Assembly: GCF_015706575.1 (NCBI RefSeq)
Contig: NW_024037063.1
Location: 8,742,927-8,806,926, forward strand
DNA: 64,000 bases
Origin: Patiria miniata
Lineage: Eukaryota; Echinodermata; Asteroidea; Valvatida; Asterinidae
Reading direction: 5' to 3'
The position numbers and the translations under genes are program-made. Shown one piece after another: positions 54,310-64,000 of the stretch; position 1 is the stretch's first letter; each line of letters opens with the position of its first letter. A model generated the notes under the pieces. It saw only the letters and a program-made list of their open reading frames with translations, did no database searches and was not told the origin of the DNA.

Positions 54310-57300
54310 GCGATGCCCACGTCCTCATGGCTAGGGGTAAGTGAAGGAACACACACACATCCATGAAGTCAAGGCTGGCAAAAAAATAATCGCTGTACTT
54401 AACTATTAAATTCAAGCCTGGTTACGCCACTGAGCCGTAGGCTGAACCATATCGCACTGCCGTATCAGTGGCCTGCATACTTTTGTACCAAAAAAAGCCC
54501 CCTGAAATGCCAGCTTCAGCGAAAAGTGATCAGTGTTACATAAGTTTGAATGTACAATGTATCTTTGTTTTATTATATAGCTCTGCCTATTGGGATAAGT
54601 CAACCAGCTTACCCTATTGAAATAAGTGAGCCAGATGCTCAGGAAGCTTACAAGAAAGCACTTGAAGCAGGAAGTAAAGAGATCCACCGCACACGGCTCA
54701 TGATTGTTGGTCAAGAACGGGTTGGGAAAACAAGCCTGATGAGGAATCTTACTCGTCAAAGGTGTGTTGTAGTATTTCTTTTTAATGAGTATATTTTACT
54801 ACACGGTTGTTGGTCATGTTGATATGTAGTTGGTCTGGCACTGATGCAAAGAATGTACATACCCTAAACAAAAAAGATAGACAAGGCAAACGTAGAGAAA
54901 CTAGTCCCAGAGTGTACTATATAATCTATTCATTTAATTCAGAATGGCTATATTCACTGCAAATTATTTCATCTATGCAGCCGACATATTTATGGGATCA
55001 GATTTTGTCCATTAATTGGCGTATCGAAAAGAATGTTGCATCCTGATGACGCCACTTTTTCATCATTTAATGATTTCATAATGAAGGTCGGTCATTGCAA
55101 ATATATTGAAAAGATACGAATCTCGGACTGAGAAACATTTCAATTTTGAAAATGCACTGGACTTGTCTCCATAGACTGTACACTTTTTCCCGGTATTTTC
55201 AGGTAAGCCCATTGCCCAAGGCGTTTGGGCGAAATGATAGATATTTAAGTTTAATTTCTGGTATAAGCTATTGTAGTTCACAATTGACAGAATTGACAGT
55301 AAGTCAGCCAGTGAGGAAGTCAGATGCTGGTGGAATTAAGTCCATCAGGTACAAAGTGAAAATGCATTTTTATGTTCATGATACATTCAGTTTCAACAGG
55401 AATGAATCATCAACAGAAGGCATCACGTCATCATTAATTTGCAACATAGACATCCAACATGCAACATCTTGGCGTCTGCACCAGGAAGGAGGTAGAGAAT
55501 TCCCCGTTTTAAATTCATTCAGCACAAATTGGTCCCTGTAATGCTGATATACACGTGGCTGAACTTACCTGGCTGCAGGGGTGTGAAATCTCAGCTTTGA
55601 AGCTGATTTCGGCTTTTTTGTTTTGGATTTCAGCTTTATTTCCCTCACTTATTGTGTGTTCAGGAGATTTCCAAAGTTCAGCTTTTTTACACCTTTTCCA
55701 GCTGTTTTCAGCTATTTTTATCAGTGGCCACTCACACCCCTGTGGCTGAAACTTAGACATAGCTGAAACTTAGAGGGCTCATTTTTGGTCAATTTTCCGG
55801 GGACAGACCTACCAACCGACCGACCACGAAGAAGCTTCTGCCAGAGCTTAAAAATTCTCACTATAGGTAGAAAAGATATAGCAATAACTAAAGTGTAAAT
55901 TTTCATCATCGAGTAGCAACAACCCCCTGAACAAAGTAAGTTCATTAAAAATTATTATACATGTTATAATTTAGGTTAATCAGTTATTATAAGAGGCCCG
56001 GGTACCATCAATGTGAATCACTGAAACCTTCTGTCCAAATGTACATTTTCATTCTATTCTGTGTCTGTTGTATATTTCAGGCTTTCAAGTATAGGCCTGT
56101 TCCTACTTTTTCTGACTTTTTTTTCCCTATTTTTTTCTTGAAATTCTTACTTTTTCCTACTTTTTTGTCCCAGATGCACAACTCAAAAAAATAATATCTC
56201 ATTGAATATTTTCATAGCAGCGTTACACACTGTCATACGTTAATCACAAAGGGCTTGGGCTCTGATCAGGAGCACTGAAATTAACTGTACTTTCAAGAGC
56301 TTGGTTCAGGATCTGGCACTAGTGTTGTGAGTACAGAACATGCCCAAAATGAGGCTTACGATGCTGTGGATATGGGTTAGTATCGATGAAAACTAATCTT
56401 GGAAGCCTGCGAAAGCCTACTCTTATCCTCCAAAGTTTTACTTTTAACTTGTTTTTAACTGTTCTACTTTTTCACCTGGGTCTGCTTGATAGCTTGACTT
56501 AAAACAATGTTCAAAGGCGGCTTTACTCACCTGCATACCACTATATATAGCTCACTAAAGAAGGGGCAAAGGATGCACCCCTGTATTAACATTCCCATAC
56601 ACCAGTGCTAAATGCCCATACTTCAAAATTCTTTTAAAAATACTCAGAACTCTCACAGGTATTTAAGCTGCACAGAAATATGATAATCAACATGTCATCT
56701 TTCATATCCTTTTAATTTTTTTTGGTGGGTTGACCAATGAATTTTCGAGAAATTTTCACCCAATTAAGACGGCCTCTTTTTTTGTGGAAAAGTAGACACT
56801 TGAAAAATGATCCCTCCACAACATGGTAAAATAGCACCACTTTCGAGCCCAATTGCATCCAAATTGCTCAGAATTGGAAGCTCCCAGTCCGGGCCAGAGT
56901 TTTATTGCCAATATCCCCCAATTTTGTTGCTCTCAGAACTCTCTAATATAGAATATTTTGAGGGTATGACTTTTATTCATGAGCTCTGCGGACGGGTTTA
57001 GGCCTATTTACCGGTATGCCCTTAACAGCTAAATAATTGCTGCAAACTGTTTGATTTTCTTCAGGTGAGTCCAATGACCCAACCAGCTTTCAACAGGAAT
57101 ACAAGCAGGGTGTGGCCAGTGAAGTGGACTACAATATCAATCAGAAAGTGATGGAACAACTTCTAGCTCATGAAAAACTAATACGGGTATGAGAGCATTG
57201 TAAAGCGAACTTTTAAACACACAATGTTCTTATGATGTACGTTAATCTACATTTGTATTAAGATCCCAGTTTTCTTGTAATGTGATGCTTCAGCAACGAA

Positions 57301-60300
57301 TTTCGAAGATGCCACAGTGAAGCACACTGATGTGTATTGTTCACAGGCCACATAAAACTAGTATAACATCGATGTTTTTATTCCTGCTTGCACTAAAACT
57401 CCAATGACACATTTCCAATGCTATTTGTTTGTGTTGTACCAAGAATGCCTCAGGCGATGCAGGATCAGAACCACTTTCTTCACAAGGACAGGCAGCAACA
57501 CATACTGAAGGTTGGACTAAAGCAAAATGATAATTTAATTGCAAGCTTTATATACCTACATGGGTGATTCTATCAATTTTGGGTCCAAAGTTTGACATTG
57601 TTCTTGTCCCTGTACGTTGCATCTGAACTTTGTAATTTTCTATTCAAGTATCATTAAGAATGACTTTGAAAGATGCTTTATTTGTTGAGTTTAGTCTTGT
57701 GGGAACTGCATTAATCAGGAATGCAGCAAGAATTATAAATTTCTAAATGACACATGTATTTATTTATTTATTTATTTATTTTGATTTTATTGCTCTTCTC
57801 CACTGGCCGACATAAAAAAACATTACAAGATATATACAGAATCATAGATTAAAATTACAGAGAATTAATCGTTAAAAAAAAGAGTTATTGCCTGTTAACA
57901 AATTAAGCCAGTGACTGGGAAGATGGAACAGGTGACTAGCTAGTACCTCTACAGAGCCATCCTACACAGGAAAACCAGGTCCTATATAAAAAAAGGGAAA
58001 AAAGGAGGGCAGAAAATAAGGCCAAAGGGGAAAACAAGGGAAAGATAAGAAGGAAGAATAAAAAATAAAGAATACCAAAAAAAATGTAACAGGGATGAGA
58101 AAAAGTGGACACCCAATTTATAGAATGACTCACATAGGCCTATATAGCAATTTCAAGTTTTTTGGCTCAGAATACTGTCTACACCCTGTTTTAACATTAA
58201 GTTAAGGTTCACATTCAGGAAAAAAGTTGTGGTTCCCACATAGCCTTATTGTATGCACATCTGAATTAAATTGGAAAAAAAAACAAGATAAGAGCAAAAA
58301 GCAAATGTGAGATTGAAATGATGTGTATGGGATATCTATAAATGTATTTTTCTATTTTTTTTTTTACAGCAGACAAAATCAAGAAAAAAAAGTTGAGGAG
58401 AAGACAAGAATCCGGCAACATGGAGGAGCCAATAGTTCTGAGCATCTGGGACTTTGCTGGTCAAGATTTATATTACACTACCCATCAGGTATCTTTCATT
58501 TCTTCACTCTGCCGAAAAGTACAGAAATTGGTCTTGAATACTTTTTAACAGCAATGTAAGAGAGAAATGTCAGTGTTGTAACGAGTCGCTCATTTTTGTC
58601 ACTTGAGTCAAGTCATTTCAAAGAAGTGACATGTGTCGAGTCGAGTCATTAGGTCAAGAAGGTCGAGTCAAGTCGAGTCACAGTGTGTTGTCGACTTGAG
58701 TCGAGTCAAATATTTAGCTGGAGTCACGAATATCTGAGTCTTCTGATGAGCGAGTTGAGTCGAATCATATCCTCACAGTGACTCGATTTGAGTTGAGTTA
58801 CTTACCCTTGGGGACTCAAGTCGAGTCACCCTTAGGGAATCAAGTCGAGTCACCAAAAATCGTGACTCGAGTCAAACTCAAGTCGAGTCATTGACTCAAG
58901 TCATTACAACTCTGATATACGATATGTTCTGACGTATTATAAGTTCCAGAGGGCCAGCCCACAGTCGTCTTTGCCTCTCTATCACTGACTGACCAACTCA
59001 CTCACTCATTGACTCTCTCACTGTTAATTAGACTTGATTTAGCCTTACCGTGGCCCAAAAATGTGACTTTGCTCATTCCAGAGAGCCAGCCTATACATTT
59101 TAGGGTCGAAGTCATTAAGCAAGTCTAATTCACAAGTTTCTCGCTGACCGTCTCACAGACGGAATGCCAATTGTGAATTAGACTTGCTTAATAACTTCCG
59201 CCCTAAAATTTGACTGGGGTTAATTAGTATGGAAACTCCTTGTTGGGCCAAATTTGTTTGGGATTAGCTTTAATCTACTAGACGTGCGTAATCATGTTTT
59301 ATTCCCATTTATTGTAGACATTTCTGTCTTCCCGGGCCATCTATGTGGTGGTGTTCAATCTCTGCCATGATCTCAACAAACCAGTTCCTGATTGTTCTTC
59401 AACTGCGCAGGTAAGAAACATACTCTTGAAAAGTGACATACTTCGCACACATTCATATGTTTTGTAGTTTGATACATTTGTACTTAATGAGATAAAAATC
59501 GGTAGGGTAGTCCTCAAAAGTCTGAAGACTTCATTTCCAGTGGGGTTCGTTTGTAGAAAGTCTTTTTAGGAGCTACTAGACGCTTGCACAGCAATAGTAA
59601 GAGTCAAAATTAATAGAAAAATTGCGGGTACCACGTATGGAAAGAAATCTCTTCTTGGAAGAAGTGTGGTTCTGAAAAGAACCGGTTGGTTGAGTGTAGA
59701 ACTCAATGTTTCGGACAGTGTGCTCTGTCCGTCCTCACCCACCCGATGACGGACAGAGCACACTCTCCGAAAGGTTGAATTCTACACTCAACCAACCGGT
59801 TCTTATCAGAACCACACTTCTTCCAAGAAGAGATTTCTTTCCACATGTTGTTATCCGCAATCTTTCTACTCTATCTCATCCGTCATGTAACACTTCAAGT
59901 CATATATAATGATATGAGTGCAGAATAAACAAACAACGCGGCGTCTTGACTTCAAGATTCTGACCATTCAGCAAGCGCCTTGTAATATGTGTCTTCAGTA
60001 ACCCAATGAGAAAAACATAACAGCAATGAGCAAACTTGGGCAAGGACCATTAGTGGACTAGTGGTTGATTTGTGACGTAACTTACGCCTGCCCACTTGTA
60101 GCAATGTGCGAATGTCTCTAGTCAAACACTCGTCAAAATGTCATCGCAAAACTTCTGGATCCTGGCTCTCTGCTAGCGTTATGAATGCGCGCGGCTATTG
60201 GTAACCAGCGATGCAACCAGCCCCAGTAGGTTGGTTCCAAATAGTCGACCAGCGTGGTCAACCACCGTCAACCAGACAGAGTTCGGGCTAAGGTCAACAA

Positions 60301-63300
60301 TAGTTCTTGCGCGAACTTGCCCTATATTGGCTTATCAACAACTATATAGACTTATCAACTTTTCAGATTGTAAGTTGTTTTTGATTAACTTGGTATTTTT
60401 TTTTAGTTGTTAAATGTTCTATTATCGTGTCAGTATAATGTTTGTGTCACTGTTTTTAACATAGTGATTATAGATTTGATATTGATGATTCTTTGTTCAT
60501 CTTCTTTTCTTTAAGCAGGGACAGGCAATGACCCCCATTCAGTATCTGGATTTCTGGATGCGTTCCGTGTACACCTACACCAAGGAGAACCCTTCCCAAG
60601 TCAGACTGGACCAGAAGTCCCCACCAATCTTCTTAGTTGGGACTCACAGAAACAGCGTAGGGGGAGAGGACATGCCAGACAAGGAACGCAAAGTCCTGGT
60701 AGGCTGTGTTTACCAGTGTTGTAGTCAAGGCCACAACCTCTGAGGCCGAGGCCAAGGCCGAGGCCACAACCTCCGAGGCCACAACCGCGAGGCCAAGGCC
60801 AAGGCCGAGGCCACCACCTCCGAGGCCAAGGCCGAGGCCGAGGCCAGCTATCAAAACACGTAATAAAATATAAATCACTAAAACAAGGCTAATATTATAT
60901 TGGAGTTTTAACATCTTTTTAGTTGAATTCACTGAGTTTTGGAGTGCCTGGCTTACAAATTTACAGCTTGCAATGGGTTTCCTCTTGTAGGGAGTCCGGC
61001 AAATTTTATTAAAAAAAAAAAATCTCAAGTTTTGTATCACTGAAAGCAAATTACACAACAAAATCAATGGCATTTGAATCCGGCTCATAGGTGTTTGCCC
61101 TTTGGAGATACAACAATTTAAATGGCCAAATTTTGAGTTTCTATTCTGTAAGATTTACATCATTTACTTTTAGCATGTTTTATAAATCTTATTTTCAAAA
61201 CCTATCAAAATGCTTAATATCATAGGAATCCCCATTAAATAAACAACAACTTGATTTTTGAATCAGGTTTTTACCACTCTTAACCAAAAGGTTACGACCC
61301 CCCCCCCCCCGACCTTCGCACAGTCCAGGCGCGCGCCGAGCAAACACCGCGATGCGACCAGACAATGCCAGACGGCCCGCCGTTACGCACGGGCAAAGCA
61401 TAGTTCCAATCCCGCTCCACATAGCGGGATAAGTGTCCACGCATAATCACTGTTAATACCGCGGTACCAGACAAAGTCTGGCAATGGCCAATCCCGCTCC
61501 AAACAACACGGCAACATGGAACGTGCATGATATCACTCAGTTCATCAAAATGACCATGAATTCACGGATCATCCGATTTGAATCCAATGGCTTCGAGGAA
61601 TTTTAAGATCATAGCAAGAGGTAGGGAGTCCAGAGGTTTTGGCCGTATATCTGTAACCACGCAAAATTAGTCAATTTCAACCATGCTTATACATGTAATA
61701 AGTATCAACATATGGCTCTAAAAATACAAAAAAAGTATCCTGGTACCACGAGGAATACTGACTCCTATTATTAAAACATTCATTCAGAACTTTGCATTCA
61801 TTTGGATGGAAAAACGAATTCTGAAATTGCGCTTTCCATATCGACCATTTGCACCAAACATTACCGTGTGAGCCGGAACTTTCATTTAAATCACCGTGTA
61901 AAAATAAAATCTACTTGATAAATCGTAATTGTTTTTATCATATCTTTATGAAAAAAAAAATGGTACGGACTAGTACACTCGATCGTACCCAGAAAGTTCA
62001 GACTTTTACTGAAACAGTGGCATATAAAAAGAAATGATTAAGCTTGCCGCACCTTGCCGCAAATCATTTTTAAAGGTCTGGGTACAGAGGCGAAACGAGA
62101 AAACTTTGTACAACACTGCGACCAGACTATTCTACTACCACATGTTATTGTACGCAAATGGGATTGGTTACGCAGACTTATGTAGTCTGGCACGCGGTAA
62201 CAGTTATAACGCTTGCACGCACGTGGAAAGCTGAAGCGCAGGCTAGGCGAAGATGCTATGTACGTGAGTACGTTCAATGCAACCATTTCCAGTTCATTCG
62301 TGCGTACATTGTATATGCGTTCGTTTCACGGAACCCACTGCGGCAGAATCTTGAGGGTTTGATACGGTAAAAAATTAAAATTGATTAGAATGGAAAACAT
62401 ATCAAAATGGGCGGCCTCGAGCCGGCCTCGACCGATTCGCCGAGGCCGTAAGGCTCCGAGGCCGAGGCCTTGCACTCCGAGGCCAAGGAAGAGGCCGAGT
62501 CCATGAAAATCGGCCTCAAGGGCGAGGCCGGCCTTGAGACCGTGTCCATGCAACAAGGTCGTATCTCCTAAAATGGGCCGTACGTGAATCATGAGTTTCA
62601 GAATGTCAAAAGGTTGTATCTCACTAAAAATAACCTGGATGTACACAAAATGTCAACGGACGTCGAGATAGGAACTTGTTGCATGGAGCGTATTCACAGA
62701 ATGGAGTTATGACCTTGTTACACTGACGTGGCGTTATTGCTTCCGTATAAAGTTTGTTTTTTGATTACGCACTCTATTTAGATCAATCTGATTCTCCCCA
62801 AAATATTGTTTAGGGTCAGGAACAACAGTGAAAGACCTTTCTATAAAAATGTCTTGCTTTTTTTGGATTTTTTCAATTTGCAGATAAATGACATTTTCAC
62901 TCACATAAGAAAAGAGCTGTGCACCAAGCCATACTGGAGGTTCGTGGTGAATGATTTTTATGCCATAGAGAACTCTCTCCCATCAAACAGCAAAAAGGCA
63001 AGTATCTTACAGGATTTGAGTAATGTTTTTGAGATAAATGCTTAAAAACAATCGTTCAGTGCCTCTGCATAGGAGTGCAAATAAAGGGTTAAGTGGCCCA
63101 TATTTTTTTAATGCAATCCTTGAACATCACCTTTAATGTGTCCCATTGTACCTTATTATTAATTTTAATATGGTCATGTTAGGGGTATTTTGGTACGTCC
63201 TTTGTTTTTATGCTTATACAAATTTCCATATTTATTAGCAAAAGTGTGACTAATTTTAGGCAGAAACCCCATACAGCAATTTCTCACCAAATTTCTCAGA

Positions 63301-64000
63301 AAATGTTTTGTTTTTATGTGTGCATTTTCTTTTCTTTGGTGTTTTTTAGCCAATTAGCAAACTTCTGACAAATGTTTTGAATGAGCAAATTTGTTGGTTC
63401 ACAATTGGAATGGAAAACGCCTAAAATTGAGCTGTGTCTTCCTAAATTAATGACATTACAGCAACTTTGCCCTCTGTTGTCGGGAGAAGCATGGAACAAA
63501 TAATAAAGAAGTGCAGTTTTTAATAACAAATAACCAAAAAGGGATGTCAAATAATTTTCATAGATAAGCAAAGTGCATGTCACACATGTTTTAAACACTC
63601 TACACCTTTTTTTAATTGAGTCAGTGCTCTTCAATTTTATTAATGGACTGTGTGCATGAACAGTGGAGGGTGCTTCAGGACTGCCCACAAGAGCTCCTAT
63701 GGAGGGACACATTGCTTAAGCGAATTTGTGACGTCATGGCAAGTATTCGTGCTGCGAATTCGTAAAAGTTGAACATATTTCAACTTGGGCGAATTTCGCA
63801 GCGAAATTGCTTCGTGACGTCAAATTCGCTTCGCATTCACTTTCGCTTGAAGTATGAACCGGGCTTAACTCTCTTTTTGTTACGAGTAATGAGGCAGTAC
63901 TTGTGCATGCAGAGTCCATAATAGCTTGCATGAATTCTCATCCAAACAGATCTCCCACTTACGAGATCACATAGAGGCCACGGCAAGAAAAGAGCCCTAC
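50058..64000 (+). CDS. DED-ROC GTPase (ROCO-family) gene, 5' part, 11 exons, runs off window
   Basis: Exons: 50058-50421, 51667-51699, 54581-54761, 55391-55491, 57065-57186, 57444-57510, 58370-58488, 59318-59410, 60519-60698, 62884-62997, 63950 to the window end. They join in phase to 475 residues. Residues about 12-115 form an all-helical death-effector-like domain with an RxDLL-like motif (RIDIL, 102-106). A ROC (Ras of complex proteins) domain follows: P-loop GQERVGKT at 176-183, FNRNESSTEGI at 194-204 (switch I Thr), WDFAGQ at 316-321 (DxxG), and VGTHRNS at 400-406 (specificity loop). About 110 charged residues are inserted between switch I and WDFAGQ. No leucine-rich repeats are seen before the ROC. 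The closest relatives are MFHAS1-like ROCO proteins, so a COR domain is expected beyond the window. It is likely a cytosolic signalling switch; pathway unknown. Confidence 0.87.
51411..51571. mobile_element. Near-perfect 79-bp-arm hairpin MITE
   Basis: AATAGTTAGTGGCCTGACG begins the left arm and its complement CGTCAGGCCACTAACTATT closes the right. The arms meet at ATAAACAGTTTAT with almost no loop. The core word CTAGGGTCGAAACGTCAGGC is a familiar marine-invertebrate repeat. It lies in intron 1 of the DED-ROC gene, about 95 bp upstream of the small exon 2. Confidence 0.85.
51667..51699 (+). CDS. DED-ROC exon 2 (33-nt microexon)
   Basis: A long pyrimidine tract and CATATAAG precede it, and GTGAGT follows. 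It starts and ends in phase 1 and adds 11 residues (SHQGEMQQMLS). Skipping it would keep the frame, so it may be optional. Confidence 0.6.
52262..52430. mobile_element. Foldback MITE family E, copy 2
   Basis: GGGAATAAATATGTGCTTGG and, inverted, CCAAGCACAGATTTATTTCC. The centre is TCTGGATGCTGAT inverted by ATCAGCATCCAGA. It lies in an intron of the DED-ROC gene. Confidence 0.65.
52431..54580 (+). other. Long intron sequence, no gene recognised
   Basis: Mostly AT-rich unique-looking sequence. C homopolymer runs lie at about 54,200-54,226 and 54,282-54,307. Short open frames across them are artefacts of low complexity. Confidence 0.5.
54581..54761 (+). CDS. DED-ROC exon 3 (P-loop)
   Basis: It encodes SEPDAQEAYKKALEAGSKEI through RTRLMIVGQERVGKTSLMRN, the entry to the ROC domain with Walker A. 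Acceptor is TTATATAG|CT and donor is CAAAG|GTGTGT, phase 2. Confidence 0.93.
55031..55190 (-). mobile_element. MITE family B, copy 3 (inverted)
   Basis: GTTGCATCCTGATGACGCCAC at the left matches the complement of the right end of the copies at 3,090 and 23,455. The interior is more diverged. It lies in intron 3. Confidence 0.5.
55391..55491 (+). CDS. DED-ROC exon 4 (switch I)
   Basis: It encodes FNRNESSTEGITSS through HQEG. The STEGI motif follows the P-loop at the spacing seen in MFHAS1-like ROC domains. Acceptor ATACATTCAG|T completes a Ser codon. The donor is GAAGGAG|GTAGAG, phase 1. Confidence 0.85.
57065..57186 (+). CDS. DED-ROC exon 5
   Basis: It encodes GESNDPTSFQQEYKQGVA to AHEKLIR, a charged insert of the ROC domain. 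Acceptor is TTTTCTTCAG|GT (phase 1) and donor is ATACGG|GTATGA (phase 0). Confidence 0.85.
57444..57510 (+). CDS. DED-ROC exon 6
   Basis: 67 nt encoding NASGDAGSEPLSSQGQAATH then TE, a low-complexity linker. It has no similarity signal of its own, but it is the only piece found that converts the phase-0 exit of exon 5 to the phase-1 entry of exon 7. Acceptor is GTACCAAG|AAT and donor is CTGAAG|GTTGGA (weak). Confidence 0.7.
57745..58100 (-). repeat. ATTT microsatellite and adjoining repeat-like tract
   Basis: About nine TATT units at 57,755-57,782 are followed by purine-rich sequence containing GGCCGACATAAAAAAACATT, resembling a retroelement 3' tail. Weak evidence only. Confidence 0.4.
58370..58488 (+). 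CDS. DED-ROC exon 7 (DxxG motif)
   Basis: It encodes a basic run (KIKKKKLRRRQ) then EEPIVLSIWDFAGQDLYYTT, the G3 motif of the ROC GTPase. The acceptor follows a T-rich tract (TTTACAG|CA). The donor is CATCAG|GTATCT, phase 0. Confidence 0.94.
58571..58914. mobile_element. Short hAT element with degenerate GACTCGAGTC arrays
   Basis: Ends CAGTGTTGTAACGAGTC and, inverted, ATTACAACTCTG, the same family as 4,944-5,944 but with most of the core missing and decayed arrays. No convincing target duplication, so it is older. It starts 82 bp after exon 7. Confidence 0.8.
59085..59220. repeat. Foldback
   Basis: ATTTTAGGGTCGAAGTCATT and AAGCAAGTCTAATTCAC are inverted by GTGAATTAGACTTGCTTAAT and CCGCCCTAAAAT. 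Confidence 0.6.
59318..59410 (+). CDS. DED-ROC exon 8
   Basis: It encodes TFLSSRAIYVVVFNLCHDL to STAQ, the strand and helix after the G3 motif. Acceptor is TTTATTGTAG|ACA and donor is GCGCAG|GTAAGA, both phase 0. Confidence 0.93.
59625..59860. mobile_element. Foldback MITE with about 105-bp arms
   Basis: AGAAATCTCTTCTTGGAAGA is inverted by TCTTCCAAGAAGAGATTTCT, and ACCGGTTGGTTGAGTGTAGA by its complement. The centre has GTGTGCTCTGTCCGTC against GACGGACAGAGCACAC. It lies in intron 8. Confidence 0.8.
60519..60698 (+). CDS. DED-ROC exon 9 (THRN specificity motif)
   Basis: 60 codons encoding GQAMTPIQYLDFWMRSVYTY through PIFLVGTHRNSVGGEDMP. The acceptor region reads TTTAAGCAG|GGA, a NAGNAG tandem that could add one Gln. 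The donor is GTCCTG|GTAGGC. Confidence 0.94.
60714..62552. mobile_element. hAT-like element with GAGGCC arrays
   Basis: The left end CAGTGTTGTAGTCAAGGCC begins 15 bp after exon 9 and runs into arrays of GAGGCCGAGGCC (to 60,843). A second GAGGCC array lies at 62,410-62,535 and ends GGCCTTGAGACCGTG, a decayed match to the expected inverted end. The right boundary and target duplication are not secure. Confidence 0.6.
62884..62997 (+). CDS. DED-ROC exon 10 (GC donor)
   Basis: It encodes INDIFTHIRKELCTKPYWRF to SNSKK. Acceptor is TTTGCAG|ATA. The following intron starts AAAAAG|GCAAGT, a strong GC-AG donor, since there is no GT at the frame-preserving position. Confidence 0.9.
63715..63860. mobile_element. 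Foldback just upstream of exon 11
   Basis: TAAGCGAATTTGTGACGTCA is inverted by TGACGTCAAATTCGCTT, and GCTGCGAATTCG by CGAATTTCGCAGC. It ends about 90 bp before exon 11. Confidence 0.65.
63950..64000 (+). CDS. DED-ROC exon 11 (cut by window end)
   Basis: It encodes ISHLRDHIEATARKEPY, the end of the ROC domain leading to the expected COR region. Acceptor is ATCCAAACAG|ATC, phase 0. Still open at 64,000. Confidence 0.85.
   Translation, partial: MSHLRDHIEATARKEPY

Noticed and set aside
54141-54356. Gly- and Pro-rich frames near 54.2 kb
   Set aside because: They are homopolymer artefacts in an intron.
55278-55349. Candidate extra exon of the DED-ROC gene (TATTGTAG acceptor, CATCAG|GTACAA donor, open frame)
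   Set aside because: Its exit phase does not fit the next exon, while 55,391-55,491 fits both phases and carries the expected STEGI motif.

Overview
The window is animal nuclear DNA. Genes are split by GT-AG introns with short exons, and the space between exons is filled with many different transposable elements. The gene families (PM20D1 and a death-fold ROC GTPase) and the repeats (CR1-like LINE with a TGTAAG tail, hAT, piggyBac-type and Mutator-type elements, Ty3/Gypsy) suggest a marine invertebrate. An invertebrate deuterostome such as a cephalochordate or hemichordate is my best guess, but the sequence alone does not prove it.

Layout. (1) 1-1,100: a degenerate Ulp1/SENP-type cysteine protease fragment. 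(2) 1,100-4,140: intergenic sequence with small repeats. (3) 4,168-25,583, plus strand: a complete PM20D1-like M20 metallopeptidase gene. Ten coding exons join in phase to a 494-residue protein with all expected zinc and catalytic residues. Exon 4 is present twice (10,136-10,392 and 14,087-14,343), and only transcripts carrying exactly one copy stay open. (4) 25,584-49,990: about 24 kb with no host gene. It is a stack of nested mobile elements. One CR1-like LINE is cut into four pieces over 17 kb by a TIR element, a long-TIR element holding a 145-bp tandem array and a solo LTR, and a terminal-direct-repeat element that itself received a young, whole-looking Ty3/Gypsy retrotransposon on the minus strand. 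(5) 50,058-64,000 and beyond, plus strand: the first 475 codons (11 exons) of a gene with an N-terminal death-effector-like domain followed directly by a ROC GTPase domain. It runs off the window end before the expected COR region.

How the genes relate: PM20D1 enzymes make and break N-acyl amino acids outside the cell. The DED-ROC protein is likely an intracellular signalling or death-pathway switch. Nothing in the sequence links them functionally; they are neighbours on the same strand separated by a transposon graveyard. Introns of both genes carry many TTAA-flanked MITEs, foldback hairpins and hAT elements built from palindromic decamer arrays.

The most interesting points are the self-enforcing alternative exon pair in PM20D1, the DED-ROC architecture, the hAT families with shared ends but different array motifs, and the fully readable insertion history at 31-48 kb, where undamaged sister copies give two empty sites.
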